Positions 13,050-21,158 of a stretch of 21,962 bases of DNA are shown here, in pieces; position 1 is the stretch's first letter, and each line of letters opens with the position of its first letter. The stretch covers positions 1 to 21,962 of the forward strand of contig JAVWZM010000035.1 in assembly GCA_036661035.1 (NCBI GenBank), given 5' to 3'. The notes under the pieces are model-generated. The model made no database searches and was not told the DNA's origin. It saw only the letters and a program-made list of their open reading frames with translations. A program made the position numbers and the translations under genes. The stretch comes from JAGPHI01 sp036661035 (GTDB lineage: Bacteria; Bacillota; Clostridia; Oscillospirales; Ruminococcaceae).

Positions 13050-15101
13050 TTATTCGGGGACGTCGTCTTTGTAGAAGGAATAGCCGTCTTTACCTGTTTT
13101 TTTGCGAACGTAAAGGGCATTGTCGGCGCTTGCGTAAAGCGCGGTAAAGCCTACACCGTCTGTGGGGCAAAGGGCAATTCCCATGCTGCAGGTAATGTGC
13201 AGACCAAGGTTTTCGTCGAGAGGAATTTTGCGCATTTCGCATAATAGACGTGACGCCTTTGCGCCAATAGCCTCGCGGCTTGGCATTGCGCTTAACAATA
13301 TCATAAATTCATCGCCACCAATGCGCCCCACTATGTCCTCTCCGCGCAATTGAGAAAGCAAAGCACTTGCAACGTCCATCAGCACGGCGTCGCCTTTTTG
13401 ATGGCCGTAATTATCATTTACGCCCTTAAAGTTATCAATATCCATCATAATAAAGCCATAATATAAATCTTGGTGCCTGTCGCTAAGCACCTGAGAGATA
13501 ATGGACTGTGTAGTGGATTTATTATAAATACTGGTAAGGGGATCGCGCTCTGCCTTAAAAGTAAGGTTGGCGGTGATTTTCTTTTCTTCGTCAATGTCGG
13601 TAAGCTTGCCAACAACACGCAGTGGCTTAAAGGTGGTGGTGTCGAGAATAGTAGTTAAAAGCAAGCTGAACCAATGGTATTCGTTGCGATAGGTGCATAT
13701 GCGCAGCTCCATTGCGCCTTGCCTGCGCCCGTGGATCATGGCGTTAAAAAGGCGAGAAAACTGAGTCGCTTCCTCGTGATGTATCACGTTAAGCTTTACA
13801 AAGCTGTCGGGGAAATTGTAGGTAAAGTCGGGATACGAGGAAAATTCGCAGGCATTAGGGGAACAGGTAAAGGCATCTGTTTCCACATTGTATTCAAATA
13901 TCACGCTGTTGCTTTGCTCGTTTGCAATGCGGTAACGTTCCTCTTTTATGGCAAGCTCGCGGTTGTCTTGCTCTACACGCGTCATTAATTTATTAAAGGA
14001 AGTGCCAATTTCGGTAAACTCGTTGTTTCCAAGGTAAGGTATGCGGTCGGTATAATTGCCAAGTTCCATTTTATGTAAATTGTTTAAAAGGCTGGTAAGC
14101 GGCTTTGTGAAACGAAAGTTTACAGCACGCTGCATCAGCAGGATAAAGCCAAAAAATACAAGGCAGACAATCAGTATATATATAATCATTTGCCATGGCG
14201 GTATAGCAAATTCAGACCTTGCAACAGAGCATACTAACGTCCACGCGTTACCCGGAAAACGGCAATAGCGCACTATATTTTTTTCGTCATCTTTTTTGTA
14301 TTCAAATTTACCCGTAGGCTCTATATGGTTATTTAAAATTTGATTAAATTTTTCGTCGTCGGTATCGCCCACTACGTCATCGGGGTTGTTGCTTGCAATA
14401 ATGCAGTTGCCGATGTCTAAAAGCTTAATAGAGCCGGAATTGCAAAATCCGGCAGTTGAAATGGTTTGCTGTATTGCGTCGGGCTTAATGCTAAGCATGA
14501 TAAAGCCAAGGCATTTGTCTCCGGACATAATAGGCTTTGCCATAATAAAGCTTACTGCGTTATCCACAAACGTGTCGTGGTAAAGCCGAGTAACTATCAA
14601 TTCGCCGTCGCTGATATGTGTAAGATATTTTTTTTCAAGCTGAGATTTGCCGCCTTCAACCAAAGTGTTACTGGACACAACAATATTGTTTGAGGAGTCT
14701 ACAATGGAAACGCGGTTTAGAGTGGGCTGATGCAACAGCCAACTTTTAAGCACAGTTCTCGACGTTTTGAGCGCGCTCCAATACTCTTTGGAACGCTGAG
14801 AAATATTATAAAAGTCCGGAGTTTCACTGGCGGTGAAACTATTGACTTGATTATGCTCGTTTGCTTGCAAAAGGATTGCCTTTGGATTAGCAAGCTCTGT
14901 TAAAATATCTAGGCTGTCCTCGTTTGTGTCGAAAAAGCTTTGCACATTACGTGTTTGCATTTGTATTGCGGTTTCAATATTTTGGGATATCAGCGAATTT
15001 GTACATGCAGTGAAAATACAGGTATATAAAAGGCTTATAGAAAGCGTTGGCAACAATGAAAACAAAGCTATAGCAATAGTAATTGGGTTTTTAACTTTCA
15101 T
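13050..15101 (-). CDS. Membrane diguanylate cyclase with extracellular sensor, HAMP, PAS-like and GGDEF domains
   Basis: This protein makes cyclic di-GMP from two GTP in response to an outside signal. The 683 residues comprise a first membrane helix (about 8-32); an extracytoplasmic Cache-like sensor (about 35-300); a second helix (about 304-325, from WQMIIYILIV); a HAMP linker (about 328-385); a PAS-like domain (about 395-505, ending VVGKLTDIDEEKK); and a GGDEF domain starting at DPLTSIYNK (D520). The active site reads RIGGDEF with G595-F599 intact. The inhibitory I-site RGED (586-589) lies exactly five residues before it, so product inhibition is expected. AAGGAGG precedes the ATG at 6 bases. 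A TATAAT on the minus strand (15180-15185) may be its -10. It is transcribed alone, and no EAL phosphodiesterase is nearby. Confidence 0.95.
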   Translation of the reverse strand: MKVKNPITIAIALFSLLPTLSISLLYTCIFTACTNSLISQNIETAIQMQTRNVQSFFDTNEDSLDILTELANPKAILLQANEHNQVNSFTASETPDFYNISQRSKEYWSALKTSRTVLKSWLLHQPTLNRVSIVDSSNNIVVSSNTLVEGGKSQLEKKYLTHISDGELIVTRLYHDTFVDNAVSFIMAKPIMSGDKCLGFIMLSIKPDAIQQTISTAGFCNSGSIKLLDIGNCIIASNNPDDVVGDTDDEKFNQILNNHIEPTGKFEYKKDDEKNIVRYCRFPGNAWTLVCSVARSEFAIPPWQMIIYILIVCLVFFGFILLMQRAVNFRFTKPLTSLLNNLHKMELGNYTDRIPYLGNNEFTEIGTSFNKLMTRVEQDNRELAIKEERYRIANEQSNSVIFEYNVETDAFTCSPNACEFSSYPDFTYNFPDSFVKLNVIHHEEATQFSRLFNAMIHGRRQGAMELRICTYRNEYHWFSLLLTTILDTTTFKPLRVVGKLTDIDEEKKITANLTFKAERDPLTSIYNKSTTQSIISQVLSDRHQDLYYGFIMMDIDNFKGVNDNYGHQKGDAVLMDVASALLSQLRGEDIVGRIGGDEFMILLSAMPSREAIGAKASRLLCEMRKIPLDENLGLHITCSMGIALCPTDGVGFTALYASADNALYVRKKTGKDGYSFYKDDVPE

Positions 15102-15342
15102 TCCGTTGCCTCCTTATAAAATCTAAATGTGCATAAAATGCGCAAAGATATATCCGCAGTTGAAAAACAACATATTTATATTATAACATATATTTCCAAC
15201 AAAGAAAGATATATTTGCTTGGCAAAATATACAAACAATAACTCTTGATTTTTACTATGAATACAAAAACTAAAGTAAATGTCGTTTATCGGCTTTATAG
15301 TATCATAATCCGGTCAAAAAAACTTGTTTACGACAAGGGCAT

Positions 15343-15388
15343 AAATAGATAGGGCTGCAAAACCTGAGTTTTGCAGCCCTATCTATTT
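15343..15388 (-). terminator. Terminator after kdgK
   Basis: A 21-bp perfect stem (15343-15363 with 15368-15388) with loop CTGA carries the core GGGCTGCAAAAC. It lies 32 bases past the kdgK stop. The rest of the 318-bp spacer to dgc is AT-rich and shows only the dgc promoter region and a weak CTTGT/ACAAG hairpin near 15323-15337. Confidence 0.85.
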
Positions 15389-15419
15389 TGGAGATATTTT
15401 ATGTAACGGTAAGCGCTAA

Positions 15420-16445
15420 TTACCGTTGTACGCGCCCTGAGCCGTCGCCGCCGGCTAATTTTTGCACTTCATCTACGCTCATCATATTGTAGTCGCCCTC
15501 AACGCTGTGCTTTAAGCAAGACGCCGCCACTGCAAATTCAAGGGCAGACTGAGCATCTTTGCCTGTAACAAGGCTGTAGATAAGCCCGCCGCCAAAGCTG
15601 TCGCCGCCGCCAACTCTATCCACAATATGCATATGATAGGACTTGCTGAAATAGTATTCCTTGCCGTCAAAAAGCATTGCCGCCCAGTCGTTATCATTGG
15701 CGGAAATAGACGTGCGTAGGGTAATTGCTACCTTTTCAAAGCCGAAATTATCGGCTAATTGCTTTGCAACGCTCTTGTAGCCCTCGTGGTTTAGCTTGCC
15801 TGCGTGGATATCTGTATTTTCTGCCTCAATGCCAAAAACATCTTTGGCGTCTTCTTCGTTTGCAATGCATAAATCCACATATTGGCAAAGGTCTGTCATG
15901 GCGGCTTTTGCTTCTTCGCGCGTCCACAGCTTGCCACGATAGTTAAGGTCGCAGCTTATTTTCACGCCGTGGGCTTTTGCTGCCTTGCAGGCAGTACGGC
16001 AAATTTCCACCACGTTTTTGCCAAGAGCCGGTGTAATGCCTGTAAAATGGAACCACTCGGCATCTTTAAAAATTTCGTCCCAGTCAAAATCTGCATCTGT
16101 TGCCTCGGCTATAGAGGAGTGTGCGCGGTCGTAGATGCATTTAGAGGCGCGCTGTGATGCACCCTTTTCAAGGTAATAAATGCCCACGCGCTCGCCGCCG
16201 CGAGTGATGTATTTTGTGTCTACGCCAAATTTGCGCAAGGAGTTTACAGCGCATTGGCCTATGTCGTGCTTTGGCAGCTTTGTAACAAAATATGCGTCCA
16301 AGCCGTAGTTTGCCAGCGAAACGGCAACGTTTGCCTCGCCGCCGCCAAAGGTGGCACCATATTTATCAGCCTGAGTAAAACGATAATACCCCTCAGGTGC
16401 AAGGCGTAGCATAAGCTCGCCGAAAGTAACAACTTTATGTGACAT
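15420..16445 (-). CDS. kdgK: 2-keto-3-deoxygluconate kinase (PfkB family)
   Basis: This enzyme phosphorylates 2-keto-3-deoxygluconate with ATP to KDPG, the substrate of the neighbouring aldolase. The 341-residue product is a ribokinase-type sugar kinase. It begins VVTFGELMLRLAPEGYYRFTQ, has the substrate-binding GATFGGGEANVAVSLANYGL region typical of KDG kinases, and has the ATP/catalytic motif VDRVGGGDSFGGG with the base D282 (the usual GAGDAF is GGGDSF here, as in many KDG kinases). AAGGAGG precedes the ATG. It lies 12 bases after kdgA in the same operon and is followed by a terminator. Confidence 0.95.
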   Translation of the reverse strand: MSHKVVTFGELMLRLAPEGYYRFTQADKYGATFGGGEANVAVSLANYGLDAYFVTKLPKHDIGQCAVNSLRKFGVDTKYITRGGERVGIYYLEKGASQRASKCIYDRAHSSIAEATDADFDWDEIFKDAEWFHFTGITPALGKNVVEICRTACKAAKAHGVKISCDLNYRGKLWTREEAKAAMTDLCQYVDLCIANEEDAKDVFGIEAENTDIHAGKLNHEGYKSVAKQLADNFGFEKVAITLRTSISANDNDWAAMLFDGKEYYFSKSYHMHIVDRVGGGDSFGGGLIYSLVTGKDAQSALEFAVAASCLKHSVEGDYNMMSVDEVQKLAGGDGSGRVQR

Positions 16446-16457
16446 GTTAAGTCCTCC

Positions 16458-17420
16458 TTATTTCTGTAAAAGATGCACGCCAAAGCCTGCAAACTCGTCT
16501 TTAAAATATACGCCTACCATTTTGCCGTTTTTCATCATGGCGTTTGCTTCGTCAAATTCAAAGCCGCGTGCTTTTAAATGGGCTATCGCACGGGAAAGTG
16601 TGTTTGTAAGAATGGCAATATGTCCGTTTGTGCCGCGTCCTTGAGCCTTCATAAATTCAAAGCTGCGTTTGCCGCAGAAAATAGAGCTGTTGCCCTCTGC
16701 AACGTCAAAGCCAAAGGCAAGTTCGAATAATTTAACAACGTTCATAGCCTCTTTTGCATCGGGGCAATTGATGCCGATATGCCCAAGCTCAAAGCCAAGC
16801 ATGGCGTTTACCGCCTCTTTGGTAAGGCGTGTAATTTCGTCAAATTTGCCATCGTTTATCAAATCTGCCTTTACCATCCATGTGCCGCCGCAAGCAATAA
16901 TACGGTCAAACGAAAGATAATCCATCAAATTAGCCGCTGTTACGCCGCCTGTAGGCATAAAATTAAGCTTGCCATAAGGCGCGGCAACCGCTTTAATTTT
17001 TGCAATACCACCGTTTTGCTCGGCAGGGAAAAACTTTACTACGTCAAGGCCAAGCGCCATGGCTTGTTCCATTTCGCCCGGTGTTGCTGTGCCCGGTGCA
17101 AAAACAATGCCCTTGGAAAGCGCGTATTCGGTAATTTCGGGGTTAAAGCCGGGGCTAACCATAAACTTGCTGCCGGCGGCATGTGCGCGGTCTACCTGCT
17201 CCTTGGTAAGCACTGTGCCTGCGCCCACAAGCATCTCAGGCACTTCGGCTGTAATGCGGCGAATTGCCTCCTCGGCAGCATCTGTACGAAAAGTAATTTC
17301 CGCTACAGGCAAGCCGCCTGCAACTAGGGCTTTTGCCAATGGCACAGCCTTGTCCACATCGTTTATCGCTATTACGGGTACTATGCCGATATCGCGGATT
17401 TTTTCCATAATCTGATGCAT
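16458..17420 (-). CDS. kdgA: KDPG/KHG aldolase fused to a C-terminal VOC (glyoxalase-like) domain
   Basis: The aldolase splits 2-keto-3-deoxy-6-phosphogluconate into pyruvate and glyceraldehyde-3-phosphate. Residues 1-207 are a complete class I KDPG/KHG aldolase: VAEITFRTD with catalytic E41, GAGTVLT (66-72), SPGF (89-92), Schiff-base K129 in VVKFFPAE, and MPTGGV (155-160). Residues 210-320 are an added VOC-type domain: GHIGINCPDAKEAMNVVKLF, then GHIAILTNTLSRAIAHLKARGFEF, then VGVYFKDEFAGFGVHLLQK. Single-domain aldolases have about 205-215 residues. The VOC part keeps a His in its first strand, but the last strand reads GVHL where metal-binding relatives have Glu, so its metal site may be altered. 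AAAGGAG precedes the ATG. A strong promoter and operator lie upstream. Confidence 0.93.
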   Translation of the reverse strand: MHQIMEKIRDIGIVPVIAINDVDKAVPLAKALVAGGLPVAEITFRTDAAEEAIRRITAEVPEMLVGAGTVLTKEQVDRAHAAGSKFMVSPGFNPEITEYALSKGIVFAPGTATPGEMEQAMALGLDVVKFFPAEQNGGIAKIKAVAAPYGKLNFMPTGGVTAANLMDYLSFDRIIACGGTWMVKADLINDGKFDEITRLTKEAVNAMLGFELGHIGINCPDAKEAMNVVKLFELAFGFDVAEGNSSIFCGKRSFEFMKAQGRGTNGHIAILTNTLSRAIAHLKARGFEFDEANAMMKNGKMVGVYFKDEFAGFGVHLLQK

Positions 17421-17443
17421 AATTAATCTCCTTTAACTCATGC

Positions 17444-17470
17444 GTTCCATAATATGGAACAGCGTTCCAC
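17444..17470. promoter_or_regulatory. Palindromic operator between kdgA and the IclR regulator
   Basis: GTTCCAT (17444-17450) and ATGGAAC (17454-17460) form an inverted repeat with a 3-base centre, followed by a further direct half-site GCGTTCCA (17462-17469). The same half-site in the other orientation, TGGAACG, recurs at 17611-17617 at the start of the regulator gene. TTCCA/TGGAA arms are typical of IclR-family operators. It lies just downstream of the kdgA -10, fitting repression. Confidence 0.75.
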
Positions 17471-17483
17471 TTCTCATAACTAC

Positions 17484-17511
17484 ATTATAAAGCCGTGGGC
17501 AAAAAAGTCAA
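17484..17511 (-). promoter_or_regulatory. kdgAK promoter
   Basis: On the minus strand, TTGACT (17506-17511), a 16-base spacer and a perfect TATAAT (17484-17489). The predicted start near 17477 places the operator at about +8 to +34 and leaves a leader of about 57 bases. Confidence 0.85.
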
Positions 17512-17589
17512 GTGTTTAAATTGTATAATTGTAAATTTAGCAATATGATAAAAATACTATTGCGCAAAAGTATATTTTGACGTACAATT

Positions 17590-18405
17590 ATGGAAAGCAA
17601 TTTCATCATGTGGAACGAGGTGAGCGTTATAGATAATCAAGGCGGAAGTGTGCAGTCGGTAGAGCGCATTTTTAATATAGTGGAGATTTTGGCGCGCCAC
17701 CCTAAGGGCATGCCGCTGCAAAAAATCAGTAGTGAGGCAGGGCTTGCCAAAAGCACGGCGCATCGCTTATTGGCTAATTTAATAGCCCTTGGCTATGTGG
17801 TGCAGGACAGCTTTACTACTTATTATAGGCTCACGCTGAAAATGTTTGAAATATCAAGCGGCATCGTGAACGATATGGATATAGTGTCCATGGCTCGCGG
17901 CCATATAGACAGGCTGTCCCGCCATACAGGGGAGGCGGTGCATCTGGTGATACAGGACGGCGCAGACATTGTATACGTGTATAAGGCAGAAGCACCTTTG
18001 GCAAATATGCGCATGTCAAGCCATGTGGGCTTGCGCATACCTATGTACTGCACGGGAACGGGCAAGGCGATATTGGCAACCATGCAAAACAGCGAGGTGG
18101 AACGCGTCTGGAAAAAAAGCGATATCAAAAAGCTGACGCAGCATACCATTGTGGATTATAACGAATTTTTAGAGCAGCTTTGCGAAATACGCCAAAAAGG
18201 ATATGCCATAGACGATGAGGAAAACGAGCTTGGCATACGCTGTGTTGCGGTGGCATTGCCGGGATATAATGGGCGAGCGCAGGCGGCGTTTAGCATATCG
18301 GGGCTTGCTCCGCATATGGGGCCGCAGCGGATAGAGCAAATTGCAGCTACATGCCTAGAAGAAAAAAACGCGATTTTACGGGATTTAGGTTGGCAAAATA
18401 AATAA
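17590..18405 (+). CDS. IclR family transcriptional regulator (KdgR-like)
   Basis: The N-terminal winged helix lies at about residues 15-80 (SVQSVERIFNIVEILARHPKGM, then KISSEAGLAKSTAHRLLANLIALGYV), followed by the IclR effector domain (GEAVHLVIQDGADIVYVYKAE, GLRIPMYCTGTGKAILA, GIRCVAVALPGYNGRAQAAFSISG). It is divergent from kdgAK with an IclR-like operator between, so sensing KDG and repressing kdgAK, as KdgR does elsewhere, is the natural inference. The start is uncertain: the ATG at 17590 has no ribosome binding site, the ATG at 17608 has only GGAAAG at 10 bases, and the best Shine-Dalgarno-like stretch (GAGGTGA, 17617-17623) lies inside the frame with only non-standard codons at the right distance. 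The full open frame is given. Confidence 0.9.
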   Translation: MESNFIMWNEVSVIDNQGGSVQSVERIFNIVEILARHPKGMPLQKISSEAGLAKSTAHRLLANLIALGYVVQDSFTTYYRLTLKMFEISSGIVNDMDIVSMARGHIDRLSRHTGEAVHLVIQDGADIVYVYKAEAPLANMRMSSHVGLRIPMYCTGTGKAILATMQNSEVERVWKKSDIKKLTQHTIVDYNEFLEQLCEIRQKGYAIDDEENELGIRCVAVALPGYNGRAQAAFSISGLAPHMGPQRIEQIAATCLEEKNAILRDLGWQNK

Positions 18406-18421
18406 TATTAAGGAGATAGCT

Positions 18422-18967
18422 ATGAATATTAAAGGAACAAAATCGGAGCAAAACATCAAAGCGGCTTTTGCAGGGGAATCTCAAGCACGCGCGAGATATA
18501 CTTTTTTTGCAGAGGCGGCAAAAGCAGAGGGCAATGCCGAGGTAGAGCAGCTTTTTGAGCGCATGGCGAAAAACGAGCTTGCCCATGCACGCATGTGGTT
18601 TAAGCTTTTGCACGATGGGCTTGGCGAAAGCGCAAGCAATATCACCGAGGCAGCGGCAGGCGAAAACACCGAATGGCAAAGCATGTATCCGGGCTTTGCC
18701 AAAGACGCAAGGGCAGAGGGCTTAGAGGACTTAGCCACGATGTTTGAAAAGGTAGCTGAAATTGAAAGCAGCCACGAGCGCACATTTTTGCAGGCGTTTA
18801 TAAAGCTTGCAAGCGAAAAAGGCTTGCCGAAAACCAAGGTACAGGAAAAAGTGCAGGAACCTGTGGCAGAGCCGCTGTATCGCTGCCAATTTTGCGGCAT
18901 GGGCAGCGACAAGCCCCTTGATGTATGCCCGGTTTGCCAAGCCATAGGCGCATTTGAAAGAATTTAG
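18422..18967 (+). CDS. rbr: Rubrerythrin
   Basis: This non-haem di-iron peroxidase reduces hydrogen peroxide in anaerobes. The 181 residues form a four-helix ferritin-like domain with ligands visible as E19 (FAGESQARARY), E52 and H55 (NELAH) and the second-half ESSHE motif, then a C-terminal rubredoxin-like domain with C155-x-x-C158 and C169-x-x-C172. Length and domain order are those of classical rubrerythrin. AAGGAGAT precedes the ATG by 6-7 bases. It begins only 16 bases after the IclR regulator on the same strand, so the two may share a transcript, although the functions look unrelated. A bidirectional terminator follows. Confidence 0.97.
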   Translation: MNIKGTKSEQNIKAAFAGESQARARYTFFAEAAKAEGNAEVEQLFERMAKNELAHARMWFKLLHDGLGESASNITEAAAGENTEWQSMYPGFAKDARAEGLEDLATMFEKVAEIESSHERTFLQAFIKLASEKGLPKTKVQEKVQEPVAEPLYRCQFCGMGSDKPLDVCPVCQAIGAFERI

Positions 18968-18993
18968 TATAGAACTAAAAAATGAAAATTATC

Positions 18994-19052
18994 AAAAGGG
19001 CTACTATTTTGATTTGACGTTAATTCGCCAAATTCAAAATAGCAGCCCTTTT
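18994..19052. terminator. Bidirectional terminator rbr / nahK
   Basis: The stem AAAAGGGCT, CTATTTTGA, TTTG (18994-19016) pairs with 19029-19052, with single mismatches at two positions, and ends in TTTT on either strand. It lies between the convergent rbr and nahK genes, 10 bases from the nahK stop. Confidence 0.85.
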
Positions 19053-19062
19053 AGGTTTAGAT

Positions 19063-20172
19063 TTATTTATATTTTTTAATAATTGCACCCATTTCGTCAA
19101 AGCATTTTTCCATGTCGGAAACAAGCTTGAACTGTGTGCGGCAGCGGTCTAGGTTTTGGCCGTCACGGTGGGTTTTAAAGTAGGTGTCGCCCTCAAGATA
19201 ATCGGTCAAAAAGCGAATACCACATTCTAAGGTCATCAGCTTTGCGCCCCATGGCAGATATTCAAGCTCCTTGTCGGTAAGCGCGCCGCGGCAGCCCTCT
19301 AAAAAGCCCTTGGTGTAAATGTCGTATAGAGAAATGTCGAAGTTTACCTTGCCAAGGTCTTGCTCGTCCTCGGCAGAATGGTTTGCGCCAAAGCGGATAG
19401 AGTCGCCAAAATCGTTAAGTGCAAGGCCGGGCATTACGGTGTCTAGATCTATTACGCAAATGCCTTCGCCGCTTTTTTTGTCGATAAGCACATTGTTTAG
19501 CTTTGTGTCGTTATGCGTAACGCGCAAGGGCAATTCGCCGCTTGCAAGTAAATCTAGGCATTTGCTGCAATCTGCCTCATGCGCCAAAACAAAATCAATC
19601 TCAGGCTTTGCGTCCTTGGCACGGTTTAAAGCGTCTTTATCAAGAGCCTTTTTAAAGTTGTCAAAGCGGTTTTTGGTGTGATGAAACTTTTCAATGGTTT
19701 CATGCAAAGTAGATGCAGGATAGTTTTTCAGCAAATGCTGAAAATTGCCAAATGCCTTTGCAGATGCATAGAAAAGCTCGGGAGTTTCCGCCTTTTGCAG
19801 GCAGATAGTTTCCTCTACAAAGGGGTATACGCGCCATGCGCCGCCTTCACTGTCGGTGAAGAAGTTTTCACCTTTTTTATCACGCAGCACAGTCATGGTT
19901 TCCCTTGCCGCGTCACCGCCGTTTTTAACGACTAAATCTCGCAGATAGTCTGTAACGCCCACGATATTTTGCATTAATTCGTCAGGGTTTTTAAACACAT
20001 TAGTATTGATGCGCTGTAAAATATAACGTGCTGCATCGCCGTTTGGCTGTTGGATATATGCGCAGAAGGTGTCGTTGATATGCCCCTCGCCGTAGCGCAC
20101 CGCGCCTACAACGGTGCCGCCAAAATCAAAGCCGGTTAATGCCTCCGGCAAAAGCTTTTCCGCAACTTGCAT
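19063..20172 (-). CDS. nahK: N-acetylhexosamine 1-kinase (NahK/LnpB-like)
   Basis: This enzyme phosphorylates GlcNAc or GalNAc at C1 using ATP. The 369-residue protein has the aminoglycoside-phosphotransferase fold with catalytic HNDTKLNN (H220, N221, D222) and the Mg-binding IDLDTVMPG (D242, D244). Several blocks closely follow the bifidobacterial NahK sequence as I remember it: YGEGHINDTF, YILQRINTNVF, GGAWRVYPFVE, PLRVTHNDTKLNN, DFGDSIRFGA and CGIRFLTDYLEGD. The start is set at 20172, where TAATG overlaps the upstream stop and GGGAGG lies 7 bases before; the ATG at 20187 would place that site inside the gene. It is last in the operon galE, nucleotidyltransferase, nahK. Confidence 0.9.
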   Translation of the reverse strand: MQVAEKLLPEALTGFDFGGTVVGAVRYGEGHINDTFCAYIQQPNGDAARYILQRINTNVFKNPDELMQNIVGVTDYLRDLVVKNGGDAARETMTVLRDKKGENFFTDSEGGAWRVYPFVEETICLQKAETPELFYASAKAFGNFQHLLKNYPASTLHETIEKFHHTKNRFDNFKKALDKDALNRAKDAKPEIDFVLAHEADCSKCLDLLASGELPLRVTHNDTKLNNVLIDKKSGEGICVIDLDTVMPGLALNDFGDSIRFGANHSAEDEQDLGKVNFDISLYDIYTKGFLEGCRGALTDKELEYLPWGAKLMTLECGIRFLTDYLEGDTYFKTHRDGQNLDRCRTQFKLVSDMEKCFDEMGAIIKKYK

Positions 20173-21101
20173 TATTTTGCCTCCCATAAATTGTCGGGAT
20201 ACATGCCGCTTTCGGTTTTCTCGGCAATAGCTGCCATAACTACAGGCTTATCCTCTTTATATGTTACGCCGTACCATTTGTCGCCGCTGCGCAGCACCTT
20301 AACCTGTGCCTTGTCAGACTCTACAAGCTGGCTTACAACGCTAGGCAAGAAATATTCGCATTTAAGGGGATTAACAGGAAGATTTGCGTCCAAAAACGCG
20401 CTGAAACGGTTTTCGGTTTCGCGTACAAAGCCTTTGGTAAAGCCCCATAGGTTCATGGAAACGATGGTTTTGCCGTCAAGCTCCGTCCATGTTGCGCCGT
20501 CGTCCTCGGTGTAGCGTGCGCCGTTTTCTGTTTTTTCGATATGAGTGCGCTCGGTAACGCGTGTAAGATACTGCGCGCTGTTTTCTTCGCATACGCCGCG
20601 AGCTACGTGGCCGTTTTCCGTAACGGTGTTTTCAAGCAAATAGCCCACCATGGAAAATTCGTATTTGCCGTCTTCATCGTCGTGGCTGCATAGATAATCG
20701 TAAATTACCTTGTATGCCTCGGGGCCGTAGTAATCGTCGGCGTTAATAACGGCAAAGGGGCCGTCGATAAGGTCTTTCGCTGCAAGAATGGCGTGGCTTG
20801 TACCCCATGGCTTTGTGCGCCCCTCTGGCACAGTGTAGCCCTCAGGCAAGTTATCAAGCTGTTGGAACGCATATTTCACGTTCATAATCTTGGAAAGCCT
20901 GTTGCCGATAGCCTCGCGGAAATCCGCCTCTATCTCGTGCTTAATAATAAAAATAACGGTTTCAAAGCCTGCGCGGCGTGCGTCGAATATGGAGTAATCT
21001 ATAATCAGCTGGCCGTTATTGCCAACAGGGTCAATTTGCTTTAAGCCACCGTAGCGGCTGCCCATACCGGCCGCCATAACAACAAGAACAGGTTTATTCA
21101 T
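20172..21101 (-). CDS. Sugar-1-phosphate nucleotidyltransferase (GalU/RmlA-type fold)
   Basis: This cytoplasmic enzyme is predicted to join a sugar-1-phosphate to UTP or another NTP, releasing pyrophosphate. The 309-residue protein starts VLVVMAAGMGSRYGGLKQIDPVG, the nucleotide-binding GMGSR loop followed by a Lys, and has the metal-binding INADDYYG (D122, D123). It has no C-terminal hexapeptide repeat domain, unlike GlmU. Its position between galE and nahK makes GlcNAc-1-P or GalNAc-1-P the likely substrate; this is context, not motif. AAGGAG precedes the ATG. The gene overlaps nahK by one base (TAATG). In the bifidobacterial lnp operon this step is done by a GalT-type transferase instead. 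Confidence 0.88.
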   Translation of the reverse strand: MNKPVLVVMAAGMGSRYGGLKQIDPVGNNGQLIIDYSIFDARRAGFETVIFIIKHEIEADFREAIGNRLSKIMNVKYAFQQLDNLPEGYTVPEGRTKPWGTSHAILAAKDLIDGPFAVINADDYYGPEAYKVIYDYLCSHDDEDGKYEFSMVGYLLENTVTENGHVARGVCEENSAQYLTRVTERTHIEKTENGARYTEDDGATWTELDGKTIVSMNLWGFTKGFVRETENRFSAFLDANLPVNPLKCEYFLPSVVSQLVESDKAQVKVLRSGDKWYGVTYKEDKPVVMAAIAEKTESGMYPDNLWEAK

Positions 21102-21128
21102 ATCAAAAATCTCCTTAAAAAAATATTA

Positions 21129-21158
21129 TAATTGTATATGTGCAATCGCACGCACATA
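21129..21158 (-). repeat. 30-bp palindromic repeat, copy 2
   Basis: On the minus strand it matches 12687-12716 at 26 of 30 positions. TATGTGC (21137-21143) and GCACATA (21152-21158) form a hairpin. It lies in the 100-base spacer between galE and the nucleotidyltransferase. A neighbouring inverted repeat, CATAGCA (21155-21161) with TGCTATG (21175-21181), shares four bases with it, so the two hairpins cannot both form fully. Confidence 0.7.

Noticed and set aside
20173..20187. Upstream ATG of nahK at 20187
   Set aside because: It would overlap the preceding gene by 16 bases and put the GGGAGG ribosome binding site inside the coding sequence. The TAATG junction at 20172 is the better start.
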